A DNA stretch of 64,000 nt, from positions 116,181 to 180,180 of the forward strand of contig NZ_JAIQDE010000019.1 of the NCBI RefSeq assembly GCF_020037015.1, given 5' to 3'. This DNA comes from Corallococcus sp. AS-1-6. Lineage in GTDB: Bacteria; Myxococcota; Myxococcia; Myxococcales; Myxococcaceae. Position 1 is the first letter of the stretch. The number at the start of each line of letters is the position of its first letter. A program made the position numbers and the translations under genes. Shown piece by piece: positions 15,470 to 24,143 of the stretch. Under the pieces are notes generated by a model. That model did no database searches and was not told where the DNA came from. It saw only the letters and a program-made list of their open reading frames with translations.

Positions 15470-16555
15470 ATGCCTCTCGACCACTACGTGACGCTCGGCC
15501 GCTCCGGCCTGCGCGTGAGCCCGCTGTGCCTTGGTGCGATGACGTTCGGTGAAGACCTTGGCTGGGGCACCAGCGTGGAGGAGTCCCAGCGGATCATCGA
15601 CCGGTTCATCGAACTGGGCGGCAACTTCATCGACACCGCGAACTTCTACACGAAGAGCCACTCCGAGAAGATCATCGGGGACCACGTCGGCCGGCACGCG
15701 GCCCGGCGCGACCGCCTGGTCATCGCCACGAAGTTCAGCGGCAACCTCTACCCCGGCGACCCGAACGGGGGCGGCTCCGGCCGCAAGTCCATCATCTCGG
15801 CGTGCGAGAACTCGCTCCGCCGCCTGCAGACCGACTACATCGACCTCTACTGGCTCCACAACTGGGACAAGCACACGCCCATCGACGAGACGATGGCCGC
15901 GCTCGAGGACCTGGTCCGGGCCGGCAAGGTCCGCTACCTCGGCGTCTCCGACACGCCCGCCTGGAAGGTCGTCGAGGCGAACGTCACCGCGCGCTTCCGG
16001 GGCTGGTCGGCCTTCATCGGGTTGCAGATTGAATACTCGCTGCTGGAGCGCAGCGTGGAGCAGGAGCTGGTCCCCATGGCCCTGGAGCACGGGCTGGGCA
16101 TCACCCCCTGGTCTCCGCTCAAGAGCGGCGCGCTCAGCGGCAAGTACACCCGCAAGAACGCGGGCCAGGTGAAGGGAGACCGGGGCGCCTTCCTCGAGCC
16201 CTACCTGAACGAGAAGACCTACACCGTCGTCGACGCGCTCGAGGCCATCGCCCGCGCGCATGAGAGCACCCCGGCGCGCGTGGCGCTGGCCTGGGTCATG
16301 GCGAAGCCGGGCGTGGGCTCGACCATCATCGGCGCGCGGCGGCTCGCGCAGCTCGAGGACAACCTGAAGGCCGCCGACGTGAAGCTCACGGCCCAGGAGC
16401 TGGGCCGGCTGGATGAGCTCACGAAGCCCACGTTCGGGTTCCCGCAGAGCATGGAGCCCATGTTCCCGGCCATCCACAACGGCGGGACGTCCGTGAACGG
16501 CATCCAGATGCCGGCCTCCCCCTTCGGCGTGGAGAAGGGCGACAAGGTCTACTGA
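15470..16555 (+). CDS. Aldo/keto reductase
   Basis: A 361-residue NAD(P)H-dependent aldo-keto reductase. The AKR barrel is marked by FIDTANFYTKS with the catalytic aspartate and tyrosine, TKFSGN with the lysine, YWLHNWD with the histidine, and a cofactor-binding GSTIIGARRLAQLEDNL near the C-terminus. Length fits the family, and the protein looks cytosolic. The ATG at 15470 follows a GGAG box at good spacing. It is divergent from a MarR regulator that probably controls it, and its 3' end faces a DUF1501 gene across a strong hairpin terminator. Confidence 0.93.
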   Translation: MPLDHYVTLGRSGLRVSPLCLGAMTFGEDLGWGTSVEESQRIIDRFIELGGNFIDTANFYTKSHSEKIIGDHVGRHAARRDRLVIATKFSGNLYPGDPNGGGSGRKSIISACENSLRRLQTDYIDLYWLHNWDKHTPIDETMAALEDLVRAGKVRYLGVSDTPAWKVVEANVTARFRGWSAFIGLQIEYSLLERSVEQELVPMALEHGLGITPWSPLKSGALSGKYTRKNAGQVKGDRGAFLEPYLNEKTYTVVDALEAIARAHESTPARVALAWVMAKPGVGSTIIGARRLAQLEDNLKAADVKLTAQELGRLDELTKPTFGFPQSMEPMFPAIHNGGTSVNGIQMPASPFGVEKGDKVY

Positions 16556-16590
16556 AGGAGCCGCGAGCCTTGTGGGGCTCGCGGCCTGCT
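16554..16590. terminator. Bidirectional hairpin terminator
   Basis: Perfect 10-bp stem GCCGCGAGCC (16560-16569) with GGCTCGCGGC (16576-16585) and a 6-nt loop, immediately after the stop of the aldo-keto reductase gene and before the stop of the convergent DUF1501 gene. Outer GAAGGA/TCCTTC segments add further pairing. Its place between convergent ends supports the call; no long T-run is present. Confidence 0.65.
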
Positions 16591-16605
16591 TCCTTCACGC
16601 GGGCG

Positions 16606-18153
16606 TCAGTCCGCCAGCATGAAGCCGACCTTGTACTTGCGCGCCTGCGCCGGGAAGCTGCGCGCCACCGCGTCCGCCACGTAGCCGGCGAGGTTGGGGA
16701 ACACGTAGTCGCGCTCGGCGGCGGTGTTCAGCCCCAGCCACGAGGCCAGCGTCCAGCCGTACTGCTCCACCGTGAGCGTGGGGATCCAGCGCCCGCGCTC
16801 ATCCGTGGAGCCGTCCAGCGAGCCCGACAGGTCCAGGTTGGGGAAGGTGCCGTAGAGCTTCCGGCCCGCCACGCGGTTGCCCAGGACGATGGCGTGGCCA
16901 CCCCAGGCGTGGTCCGTGCCGCTGTCGCCGTTCTCCAGCAGCGTCCGGTTGAAGTCGCTCATGGTGAAGAGCGTGGCCTGCGGCGCGTTGGAGCCGAACG
17001 CGGCCTGCGTCTCCAGCAGCGTCACCGCCTGCTGGAAGGCGTCCAGCGCGAAGTCCAACTGCTCCAGGAGCTTCGGCTGGTCCACGTCCTGGTTCTGGTG
17101 CGTGTCGAAGGAGCCGAAGCCCACGGAGAACACCTGCCGCTTGAGGCCCAGGCCCGCGTTGCTCACCGGCATGGCGCCCGCTACCAGGTCGCGCACCACC
17201 TGGTAGAGCTGCGTGTGCAGCGTCCACCTCGCGGTGTCCTCCGGCGGCAGCGTGGGCACGAAGTAGCCCTCGATGGCGTCACGGGTGGCCTGCGGCAGTT
17301 GCGCCCACGCCGCGTCGCGCGCGGCGGCGCGGGCGGCGGAGAAGGTCTGCGCCGTGGTGAAGATTCCCGCGTAGCCCGTCTCCAGCACGTTGCCGTCCTG
17401 CGCCGTCATCACGTCCGCCAGCGCCGCCTGCTGGAGCAGGTCGAAGTCCGACGCCGGGGTGGTGACGGTGCGGAACGCGAGCGTGCCGTCCGGGGCGACC
17501 ATCATGGGCTTGCGGTCCACGCCCGCGCAGAAGCGCGGCTTGCCTCCGAACGACGTCACCTCCGGGTAGTCCGGAGGCGCGCTGGTGTTGAGCCCGTGGA
17601 GCTTGTCCGCGGTGCGGCCACCCCAGCCCGTCACCTTGATGTCGGAGGTGACGGCGCTGGAGCCGGGGTTGGCCAGCGCGCTCGCCCAGGCGTCCTGCTG
17701 GTCGCTGTGGGAGAAGAGGTTCTCCGGGACGGAGGTGCCGCCGGCCAGGTAGTCCGCCTTGGTCAGCGGGAGCACCAGCGGGCCCACGTTGCACACGAAC
17801 GCGGCGCGGCCCGCTTCGAAGTGCGCGCGCAGCTTCGAGAGCGTCTTGGGCAGCGCGAACGAGCCCGCGGCCAGGTCCGTGGGGTTGATGAGGTCCATCT
17901 GGTCCGTCTTCAGCCCGAGGGTGGGCCGTGCGGCCAGATACTTCGCGTAGGCGTTCGCCTCGCGCGGGATGAGGATGTTGTTGCTGTCATTGCCTCCCAG
18001 CAGGAAGACGCAGACGGCGACGCGGCTGCCGGAGTAGCCGTTGAGGGTGGCGGCGTGGGCGTTGCCCACCCAGCGGGGGAGGGCGGCGGCGGCGGCCAGG
18101 AAGCCCAGGCCCTGCGTGGCGCGCCGGAGGAACTGGCGACGGGTGGTGGTCAT
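16606..18153 (-). CDS. DUF1501 family Tat-exported protein
   Basis: A 515-residue protein of the DUF1501 family (alkaline-phosphatase-like fold; function unknown). It begins with a twin-arginine signal, RRQFLRRATQ, and a hydrophobic stretch ending in NAHA, so it is exported folded. Family features include VFLLGGNDSNNILIP, SFDTHQNQ and the later FTMSDFNRTLLENG. The DUF1800 gene just upstream overlaps it at a GTGA (GTG alternative start at 18162); I prefer the ATG at 18153 because it begins the Tat signal directly. DUF1800-DUF1501 pairs are common in planctomycetes and myxobacteria and are co-transcribed; they are thought to act together at the cell surface. Confidence 0.9.
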   Translation of the reverse strand: MTTTRRQFLRRATQGLGFLAAAAALPRWVGNAHAATLNGYSGSRVAVCVFLLGGNDSNNILIPREANAYAKYLAARPTLGLKTDQMDLINPTDLAAGSFALPKTLSKLRAHFEAGRAAFVCNVGPLVLPLTKADYLAGGTSVPENLFSHSDQQDAWASALANPGSSAVTSDIKVTGWGGRTADKLHGLNTSAPPDYPEVTSFGGKPRFCAGVDRKPMMVAPDGTLAFRTVTTPASDFDLLQQAALADVMTAQDGNVLETGYAGIFTTAQTFSAARAAARDAAWAQLPQATRDAIEGYFVPTLPPEDTARWTLHTQLYQVVRDLVAGAMPVSNAGLGLKRQVFSVGFGSFDTHQNQDVDQPKLLEQLDFALDAFQQAVTLLETQAAFGSNAPQATLFTMSDFNRTLLENGDSGTDHAWGGHAIVLGNRVAGRKLYGTFPNLDLSGSLDGSTDERGRWIPTLTVEQYGWTLASWLGLNTAAERDYVFPNLAGYVADAVARSFPAQARKYKVGFMLAD

Positions 18154-18158
18154 GGCGT

Positions 18159-19841
18159 TCACCGCTGGATCTGGAAGGAGGGGGAGAGGAACGTCAGGTA
18201 GAGCGCCAGCTTCTTCTTGCGGATGAGCGAGTTCGCCCGGCTGTCACCCATGGCCGTCAGCAGCTTCTGCTCCAGCTCCGGCGCCATCGTGCCGTGCAGC
18301 CAGTAGCGGCCCAGGTACGCGACCAGCTCCGCGTTGCTGGACGGCAGCAGGTCGTAGTCCACGGTGAGGCCCGCGTTGGTGGCGGCGCTCGTGTAGAGGA
18401 ACTCGTGGAGGAAGTTGGCGCGGGCCGTGAGGGTGGCCGTGTCCAGGATGGCGAACTCCGGCCCCACCAGTCCGTCCGCGCCCGGCAGCGGCGCGTTGGG
18501 CGGGTAGTAGCTGAACACGGAGGGCGCGCGCGGCACCCACTGGTTCATCGTCCTGCTCCAGTTGCTGAGCTTCAGGCCCGGGTCCTTGGTCGCCGTGTCC
18601 AGCGTGGGGTCCAACCAGCGGACCACCTGGGTGACGAACAGCGCGGGCGGGCGCAGGTGCCCGAAGCCGGGCCGCAGCGCCAGGGGCGGCTGGGCGCCGC
18701 GCGCCTCGGTGTCCTCCAGGATGGCGCGCACCACCGCCTGGAGGTTGCCGCGCGCGCCGGTGCCGTCGTTCTTGAAGACGGTGGCCACGCGCTTGACGTA
18801 CGCGGGCGTCGGGTTGCTCGTGACCAGGTGCTGGATGAGCTGCTTGCTGATGAAGGGCGGGACGTTGGGGTCGTTGAAGACGTTGTTCAGCGCCTGGTTC
18901 AGGTGCGTGGTGATGGTCCCGCCCGCCGCGGTGGACACGCCCCGCAGGAGCACCTGGCTGCTCGTGTCGTGGTTGTCATTGCAGGGCATCAGCGGGTTCT
19001 TGTAGTCGGGCGTGGAGATGGCGGCGCCCTTCGCCGGACACGCGGTGGCGTTCCACGTCCAGCCGGACAGGGCGTGCGCGAAGGCCTTCACCTGCTCCTC
19101 GCTGTACGCGCGCTGCCGGTTGCCGTTGGCGTCCAGCGCCGGGGTGCCGTCCAGGTTCAGCTTGTCCGTGCCCAGGGTGAAGAGCTGGAGCATCTCCCGC
19201 GCGTAGTTCTCGTTCGGGTCAATGGGGTTGCCCTGCTTGTCGAAGGCCCGGTTGTTCGCCATGTCCAGGTAGCGGCCCATGGCGGGGTCCTTCGTCACGG
19301 CCTCCAGCAGCGCGCGGAAGTCGCCGAAGGCGTGCTGCGACAGCAGGTTCAGGTACCCCGCGAGCGCCACCCGCGAGTCCGAGTAGGGCGTCCGGGTGGA
19401 CTCCGGGATGCCGTTCTGGGAGACGACGAAGATCTGGCTGAGCGCGAACGCCACGCGCTGGCGGAGCTGATCCTCCCCCGCCACCGCGCGCTGGAAGAAC
19501 TGCGAGCCCAGGTCCTGGGCGCTCTCCCCGTCGTACGGCGCGGCGGGCTGGAGCGCGAACTGCTCCGTGAGCGACTGGGTGATGCCCTGGGACATCACGC
19601 GCTCCACGGTGCCCACGGGCGCGGGGGTGACGCCGCGCGCCAGCTTGGGACCGAAGGAGGACTGCTCCAGGAAGCGGATGCTGTTCGCCTCGCTCGGCGT
19701 CTCCAGGGACTCCGCGGCCTGTTCGGCCCGGCCCAGGACTTCCTGCTGTTCGGGGGGAGGGGACTCTGTGGCGGAAGGCCCGTCGGCCTGTGTGCAGGAC
19801 GTAGCGCACAGGGCGAGGGCCAGGGCGGTGCGACGAAGCAT
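18159..19841 (-). CDS. DUF1800 family lipoprotein
   Basis: A 560-residue DUF1800 protein. The signature parts are present: an opening RFLEQSSFGPK, NENYAREMLQLFTLG and, near the end, a helical C-terminus. The signal MLRRTALALALCATSCTQ has a lipobox-like ATSC, so surface anchoring is likely. The start at 19841 is chosen over an upstream in-frame ATG because AGGAGGT lies just before it and the signal peptide begins there. It is translationally linked to the DUF1501 gene downstream. The biochemical role of the family is unknown. Confidence 0.9.
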   Translation of the reverse strand: MLRRTALALALCATSCTQADGPSATESPPPEQQEVLGRAEQAAESLETPSEANSIRFLEQSSFGPKLARGVTPAPVGTVERVMSQGITQSLTEQFALQPAAPYDGESAQDLGSQFFQRAVAGEDQLRQRVAFALSQIFVVSQNGIPESTRTPYSDSRVALAGYLNLLSQHAFGDFRALLEAVTKDPAMGRYLDMANNRAFDKQGNPIDPNENYAREMLQLFTLGTDKLNLDGTPALDANGNRQRAYSEEQVKAFAHALSGWTWNATACPAKGAAISTPDYKNPLMPCNDNHDTSSQVLLRGVSTAAGGTITTHLNQALNNVFNDPNVPPFISKQLIQHLVTSNPTPAYVKRVATVFKNDGTGARGNLQAVVRAILEDTEARGAQPPLALRPGFGHLRPPALFVTQVVRWLDPTLDTATKDPGLKLSNWSRTMNQWVPRAPSVFSYYPPNAPLPGADGLVGPEFAILDTATLTARANFLHEFLYTSAATNAGLTVDYDLLPSSNAELVAYLGRYWLHGTMAPELEQKLLTAMGDSRANSLIRKKKLALYLTFLSPSFQIQR

Positions 19842-20002
19842 CCGGTACCTCCTGGTGACTGCGGGGAAAGACCCCGGAACGCCGGGGCCGCGACGTCTCA
19901 AAAGATTCTAGGAGGTATGTAAATTCAGTTAAAGCAGCTTTTTCTGGTAGTCCTTGAAGCGTGGGATGCAGGAGGTTTCGCGGGTGGTGTAGAGAGGACC
20001 GG

Positions 20003-20623
20003 GTGAGTCGTCCTCCGGTCCCCACGCGCCCCGTCTCCGCGGCCGCCTTCCAGGGCGTCACGCTGGCCTTCTTCACGGGCTGCGCCGCGTGGCTCGCGCG
20101 CGAGTCGCGGGAGCTGGGAGGTCGTCCCGGGATGATGGCGCTGGGCGTGGCGGTGGCCGCGGCGGGACTGGCGCTGGTGGCGCTGGGCGCGCTCGTGGGG
20201 CTGCTGCGCGGCGGGAGGCTGCTGGCGCTGCGCTCGCGCGCGGAGATGGGCACCTACGCGCTGGTGCTCGCGACCATGGGCGTGCTGGCGCTGGTGGGCC
20301 TGCGGCTCTTCACTTCAGGGGGGCGGCCCGCGCTCGCCACGTTCTGCCTGGGGGTCGCCGGGTGGCTCGCGGGCGTGGGCCTGCATGGCGTGCCCGCGCT
20401 GTTCCTGGGCCCCGCGGGCTTCATCGACTCGCTGGGGCGGCGCACGCCGTTCTCCCGGCTGGAGTGGTTCACGCTCCAGCGGGAGTCGGGGGACCTGCCC
20501 CGCGTGCGCCTCCAGGCGGGGCACGGGACGCGGCTGCTGCTGGCGGCGCGGCTCGCCAGCGCGGACGAGGATGCGGTGCGGGCCGCGCTCGCCGGTGCGG
20601 GCCTCACCGCCCGGCGGCGGTAG
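20003..20623 (+). CDS. Four-helix membrane protein of unknown function
   Basis: A 206-residue protein with four predicted membrane segments, roughly at residues 15-30, 45-70, 80-100 and 105-125, followed by a soluble C-terminal domain of about 70 residues with a PH-like pattern (SRLEWFTLQRE and VRLQAGHG). The start is GTG at 20003 with AGAGAGGA upstream; an in-frame ATG at 19961 lacks a ribosome-binding site. Its 3' end overlaps that of the convergent gene by 20 bp. No family name is assigned. Confidence 0.72.
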   Translation: MSRPPVPTRPVSAAAFQGVTLAFFTGCAAWLARESRELGGRPGMMALGVAVAAAGLALVALGALVGLLRGGRLLALRSRAEMGTYALVLATMGVLALVGLRLFTSGGRPALATFCLGVAGWLAGVGLHGVPALFLGPAGFIDSLGRRTPFSRLEWFTLQRESGDLPRVRLQAGHGTRLLLAARLASADEDAVRAALAGAGLTARRR

Positions 20624-21200
20624 CGTCCTTCCACGGGTCTCCGCCCACGCCGAAGGCCTCCAACTGGAAGGACTGCGTGCCGGAGACGCGCACCAGGCCC
20701 AGCGCCGGGACGCTGGGGGACCACTGGGCGGTGATGCCTCCGGCGTACGAGTACTCCGTCACCGTCAGCTTCCTGCCGGCGAGGGTCTCCGTGGTTTCGC
20801 GCAGGGGGTGGGGCTTGCGGTCGGCGCCCGGTTGATGGAAGGGCGCGGGCGTGTCGCTCGGCGGGCGGCCGGGCACGCGCAGGCGCATGAGCAGCACGCC
20901 CTTCGCGCTGAAGCGGTCGCCCTCCACCAGGAAGTCGAAGCCCACGCGCCCGGTGGCGGGCACGTCCAGCTCGATGAGCACCCAGCGTCCGCGCCTGCCC
21001 TCGTGGCGTCCCGCGCCGCCCAGCTTGATGACGAACTCCGGGGGCCCGTCCGGCGACGTGTTCACGTAGCGCGCCCAGCCGCCCTCGCGCAGGACGAGCG
21101 GCAGGCCGAACAACGCATCCGGCGCGCTGCCCTGCGCCCGCGCGGGCACGGCCCCCAGGCCCACGAGCAGCAACGCGAGCAGCGTCAGCAGCCGCCCCAT
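20604..21200 (-). CDS. Exported protein of unknown function
   Basis: A 198-residue protein with a typical cleavable signal peptide (MGRLLTLLALLLVG, cleavage near ARAQ) and a predicted beta-rich mature part. The frame is open about 66 codons further upstream, but the signal peptide fixes the start at 21200. It is divergent from another exported protein gene (21253) whose product has a similar feel (both mature parts contain a phrase like GGWARYV or GTWVEYT followed by strand-rich sequence), so the two may be related and share control from the intervening palindrome. No enzymatic motif is visible. Confidence 0.75.
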   Translation of the reverse strand: MGRLLTLLALLLVGLGAVPARAQGSAPDALFGLPLVLREGGWARYVNTSPDGPPEFVIKLGGAGRHEGRRGRWVLIELDVPATGRVGFDFLVEGDRFSAKGVLLMRLRVPGRPPSDTPAPFHQPGADRKPHPLRETTETLAGRKLTVTEYSYAGGITAQWSPSVPALGLVRVSGTQSFQLEAFGVGGDPWKDATAAGR

Positions 21201-21207
21201 GCGGCCC

Positions 21208-21221
21208 CCGGACTTGTCCGG
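21208..21221. repeat. Perfect palindrome between divergent genes
   Basis: CCGGAC-TT-GTCCGG, a perfect palindrome with 6-bp arms, lies only 7 bp upstream of the minus-strand start at 21200 and 31 bp upstream of the plus-strand start at 21253. It could be an operator shared by the pair or a hairpin in the leader of either mRNA. GC-rich palindromes of this length do occur by chance here. Confidence 0.35.
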
Positions 21222-21252
21222 CGTGAAGCCCCGGACCGATAGTGCTGTTCCC

Positions 21253-21987
21253 ATGCGCCGCCTCCTGTGTCCCGTGTGCACCGCCGTGCTGCTCTCCTCC
21301 GCGCCGGCCACCTCCGCCGCGCCCGACGCGGGCCTCGCTCCCGCCCCGGCGGTGGCCGCCTCCGGCGCGGGAACGCCCACGCCCGCGGATCCGCCCATCG
21401 CCCCCGAGCGCCTCGCGGAGGCGCGCGCCCTGGTGCCGTCCCTGCTGCTCTACGGCCAGCTCCAGCCCGTCGTGGGCACGTGGGTGGAATACACCGTCCG
21501 CTCGAAGCAGGTCACCTTCCCGGTGCGCGCCGCCATCGTGGGCGAGACGCCGCGTGAGCGCGACACGCTCTACCAGGTGGAGCTGGACTACCAGACGTCG
21601 CCCCGCGCCCTCATCATCGCCTGGGTGTCCCGCGCCGGGACGGGCCGCGCCGTGGTGGAGCGGCTGGCCATCACCGTGCCGCCCAACACGCCCGTCGCCG
21701 TCCCGGTGGACCTGGTCGCGGACCACGCCGCGCTCCGGGGCACGCCCGTCCGCCAGCGCGACACCGACCTGGCCGCCGGCCCCTTCGCCGGCAAGGGGCG
21801 CGAACAGACCTTCCGCCTGGAGTCCGGCCAGCAGGTGACGGTGGTGACGGCGGCCCGGGTCCCCGTGTTCGGCGTGGAGTCCCTGCGCGACGCGGAGGCC
21901 ACCTGGACGGCGCAGAAGAGCGGCACCGGCGCCCGGCCCGCGCTGGACTCCGTGCCGCTGGCGCTGCCCCGGGTGCCCGTGCCCTGA
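21253..21987 (+). CDS. Exported protein of unknown function
   Basis: A 244-residue protein with an N-terminal signal (MRRLLCPVCTAVLLSSAPATSAA), an Ala/Pro-rich linker (about residues 24-55) and a beta-rich domain (about 70-235). In the domain, VVGTWVEYTVRSK is followed by strand-turn repeats. The ATG at 21253 starts the signal; an in-frame upstream ATG at 21199 would overlap the divergent gene's start. No family is assigned. Similarity in layout to the divergent gene suggests paralogous secreted proteins, which needs an alignment. Confidence 0.74.
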   Translation: MRRLLCPVCTAVLLSSAPATSAAPDAGLAPAPAVAASGAGTPTPADPPIAPERLAEARALVPSLLLYGQLQPVVGTWVEYTVRSKQVTFPVRAAIVGETPRERDTLYQVELDYQTSPRALIIAWVSRAGTGRAVVERLAITVPPNTPVAVPVDLVADHAALRGTPVRQRDTDLAAGPFAGKGREQTFRLESGQQVTVVTAARVPVFGVESLRDAEATWTAQKSGTGARPALDSVPLALPRVPVP

Positions 21988-22003
21988 CGCGGGGGGCGCC
22001 CTT

Positions 22004-22204
22004 TCAGCCGAACGGGTAGCCCAGCACGCAGTAGAAGCCGCGGATGTAGATGGTGAGCGCCGCGAACATCTCCGGCGCGAACGTGGTGATGGCGCCGACG
22101 CCGAACATGAACGCCATCAGCAGCACCGTGAACTCCGCCATGGCCTGCCCCCGCGAGCGGGGACGCCGCAGCCACCGGTAGCCACGAGACAACCAGCCAT
22201 TCAT
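22004..22204 (-). CDS. Flp/TadE-like small pilin-type protein
   Basis: A 66-residue protein with a basic N-terminus and the pilin-like motif RGQAMAEFTVLLMAFMFG starting at about residue 18, where a glycine precedes a hydrophobic helix carrying glutamate at the fifth position. This resembles Flp/TadE prepilin-peptidase substrates (cleavage after Gly). It is last in a five-gene operon of TadE/TadG-like proteins, and its ATG overlaps the previous stop (ATGA). The protein is too short for the alternative idea of a full TadE; pseudopilin is the best reading. Confidence 0.68.
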   Translation of the reverse strand: MNGWLSRGYRWLRRPRSRGQAMAEFTVLLMAFMFGVGAITTFAPEMFAALTIYIRGFYCVLGYPFG

Positions 22205-23058
22205 CGATTCGACTCCTGGGGAAGGGGAGCACGCTCGAGCACGAACGTGATGAGGGATTCGGGGGGACCGTCCTTGTCGAGCGGCGCCAGCGTCAGCGAC
22301 AGCCGCTCACCGGGGCGCTCGAACTCGAGCACCTCCACGCCGCGCGCGAGGCTCCGGTCCGCGGGCGCGTAGCCGCGCGAGGGCATCTGCGCCCGGTAGA
22401 ACTCCGCGAGCATCTGGGGCGTGCCGTGCGCCACCTGCGTGAGCGTGGTGCTGCCCGCGCCCGGGCCTTCGTTGCCTTCGTCCACGCGCAGCACCGTCAC
22501 CGCGCCCGGCGGCTGCGGCAGCGACGCGGGCGCCGTGCCCTGCAGGTGGATGCCCTCGCGCGCCTCCACCACGGAGGGGAACACGAGCGTGCGCGTCGCG
22601 GCGCCGCCCACGCGGATGGTGGTGACGGCCACCAGCGCGCCCAGCCGCTCGTCGTAGTAGTTCACGGAGCCGCCGCCCGCGCCGTCGTCCTGCGTGACGA
22701 TGTGGCGGCCCCGCAGGCGGAACTCCCGCGCGTAGAACTCCAGCACCTCGCCCGGCGGGTGCTCCGTTTCGAAGTAGCCCATCTCCATGGGGCTGCCGTT
22801 GGTCACCAGCCGGCCCAGGGGCACCATCACCACACCCGGGAAGGGCGGGATGAGCCGGTGCACCCGGCCCACGCCGGCATCCGGAAACGGCGGCGCCGGG
22901 GGCAGGGCGACCTGGGGCGCGGAGGGCGGCTTCGCCGGGGACTCCGGCGCCGGGGGCGGCGGGTCCTTCAGGAGCGCGGCGGTGGCCACGAGCGCGAGCA
23001 ACCCGCCCAGGCCCACCCAGCGCGTGAGCGCGCCCGTGCGGTCCGTCAGCCCGCTCAT
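22201..23058 (-). CDS. Membrane-anchored protein with an internal duplication, Tad-like operon
   Basis: A 285-residue protein: one membrane segment (about residues 14-31), a Pro-rich linker (about 33-60), then two copies of one domain. Copy one contains PGEVLEFYAREFRLRGR with a following strand ending GALVAVTTI; copy two contains TPQMLAEFYRAQMPSRGY with LEFERPGERLSLTL. Such helix-strand domains occur in exported proteins of unknown function. It overlaps both neighbours by 4 bp (ATGA), so it belongs to the pilus-like operon, perhaps as a periplasmic assembly or scaffold part. The start is set by the overlap and the membrane segment. Confidence 0.72.
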   Translation of the reverse strand: MSGLTDRTGALTRWVGLGGLLALVATAALLKDPPPPAPESPAKPPSAPQVALPPAPPFPDAGVGRVHRLIPPFPGVVMVPLGRLVTNGSPMEMGYFETEHPPGEVLEFYAREFRLRGRHIVTQDDGAGGGSVNYYDERLGALVAVTTIRVGGAATRTLVFPSVVEAREGIHLQGTAPASLPQPPGAVTVLRVDEGNEGPGAGSTTLTQVAHGTPQMLAEFYRAQMPSRGYAPADRSLARGVEVLEFERPGERLSLTLAPLDKDGPPESLITFVLERAPLPQESNR

Positions 23059-24143
23059 GGGATGCAGGCGTCGCTGTTGTAGCGGAAGTACGCCGCCGCC
23101 GCCGTCGTGGACTGCGTGTAGACGGACTCCGGCTGGTTGGAGATGACCGCGCCCTGGAAGAAGTTCCCGCGGCACCGGTACGAGCGCATGGGCCAGTTGT
23201 CGTCCCGGCCTCCGGAGTTCTGCAGGCCGCGCTTCGTGCGGATGGCGCTGGGCTCGCAGTTGCCGTAGCAGTAGCTGGTGTCGTTGCGCCAGTAGGCCGC
23301 CTGGAGCACGTCGCCGGGCACCGTGCGCGTCGGCCGGACCGCGTTGAAGTTGCCCGCGGCCGTCACCTCGCGGATGACCACGGACTGGCGGATGTACTCG
23401 TCGGAGAAGGGGAAATCGAGCCCCAGCACGGACAGCACCGCGGAGATGGAGTTCATCGCCCCGCCGCTGACGCCCGCGTAGACGATCTTGCTGGAGCGGT
23501 CATGCGTGAGCTGCTCCACGCGCGGGTACGTCTGTGACGGCGCGTCCCCCGGCCCCCACGCCTTCCACGTGTCGTGGAAGAGGTAGAAGTGCTCCTGGAA
23601 GTTCAGGTCCAACTGGTTGCCGTCGAAGCCCGTCGTGTAGAGGGCCACTTCCCGGGGGATGATGTGGTTGATCAGCCGGACCTGCACGTCCGCCTGGACC
23701 GCCCCGACGCTCGGGTCGAACCCCATGTCCTGGGCCAGCTTGTCCGGCGAGCTGCCCAGCGCGCCAATGGCCGCGCCCGCCAGCCCGCCCACGCCGGCCT
23801 GCCCGCCCATCTTGGACATCTCCACGCTCTCGAGCGGCGCGTCCGCGTTCTGGGCCTGGACCTGGAGGGTGATGCCGTTGCGGTACGCCGTGCCCAGCGT
23901 GCCCGTCTTGGTGGAGCCGTCCAGGTCCTGGTAGCGCGTGCGCGCCTCCGCCGCGATGGTGGACAGGTCCTGGCGCACCGTGCGCTCGAAGGCGACGAAG
24001 CGGGCCATCTCCGCCATCTTGAGGCGCGCGCGCTGCACCTCCCAGAAGTAGTTCGCCCAGAGGACGAGCACGACGAGCAGCGGCGCCAGCAGCGCCAGCT
24101 CCACCGTCGCCGCGCCCCGCTGGGCACGGCGGCCCGGGCGCAT
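23055..24143 (-). CDS. TadE-like pilus assembly protein
   Basis: A 362-residue protein starting with the TadE-type segment QRGAATVELALLAPLLVVLV (about residues 8-27): a short basic leader, Gly before Ala-Ala-Thr-Val-Glu, then one membrane helix. The rest is periplasmic, with several cysteines near the C-terminus (YCYGNCEP and RCRGN). The start is the ATG at 24143, fused to the preceding stop as TGATG. TadE proteins are pseudopilins of Tad-type systems; the long extracellular part here exceeds the usual size, suggesting a special role in this operon. Confidence 0.8.
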   Translation of the reverse strand: MRPGRRAQRGAATVELALLAPLLVVLVLWANYFWEVQRARLKMAEMARFVAFERTVRQDLSTIAAEARTRYQDLDGSTKTGTLGTAYRNGITLQVQAQNADAPLESVEMSKMGGQAGVGGLAGAAIGALGSSPDKLAQDMGFDPSVGAVQADVQVRLINHIIPREVALYTTGFDGNQLDLNFQEHFYLFHDTWKAWGPGDAPSQTYPRVEQLTHDRSSKIVYAGVSGGAMNSISAVLSVLGLDFPFSDEYIRQSVVIREVTAAGNFNAVRPTRTVPGDVLQAAYWRNDTSYCYGNCEPSAIRTKRGLQNSGGRDDNWPMRSYRCRGNFFQGAVISNQPESVYTQSTTAAAAYFRYNSDACIP

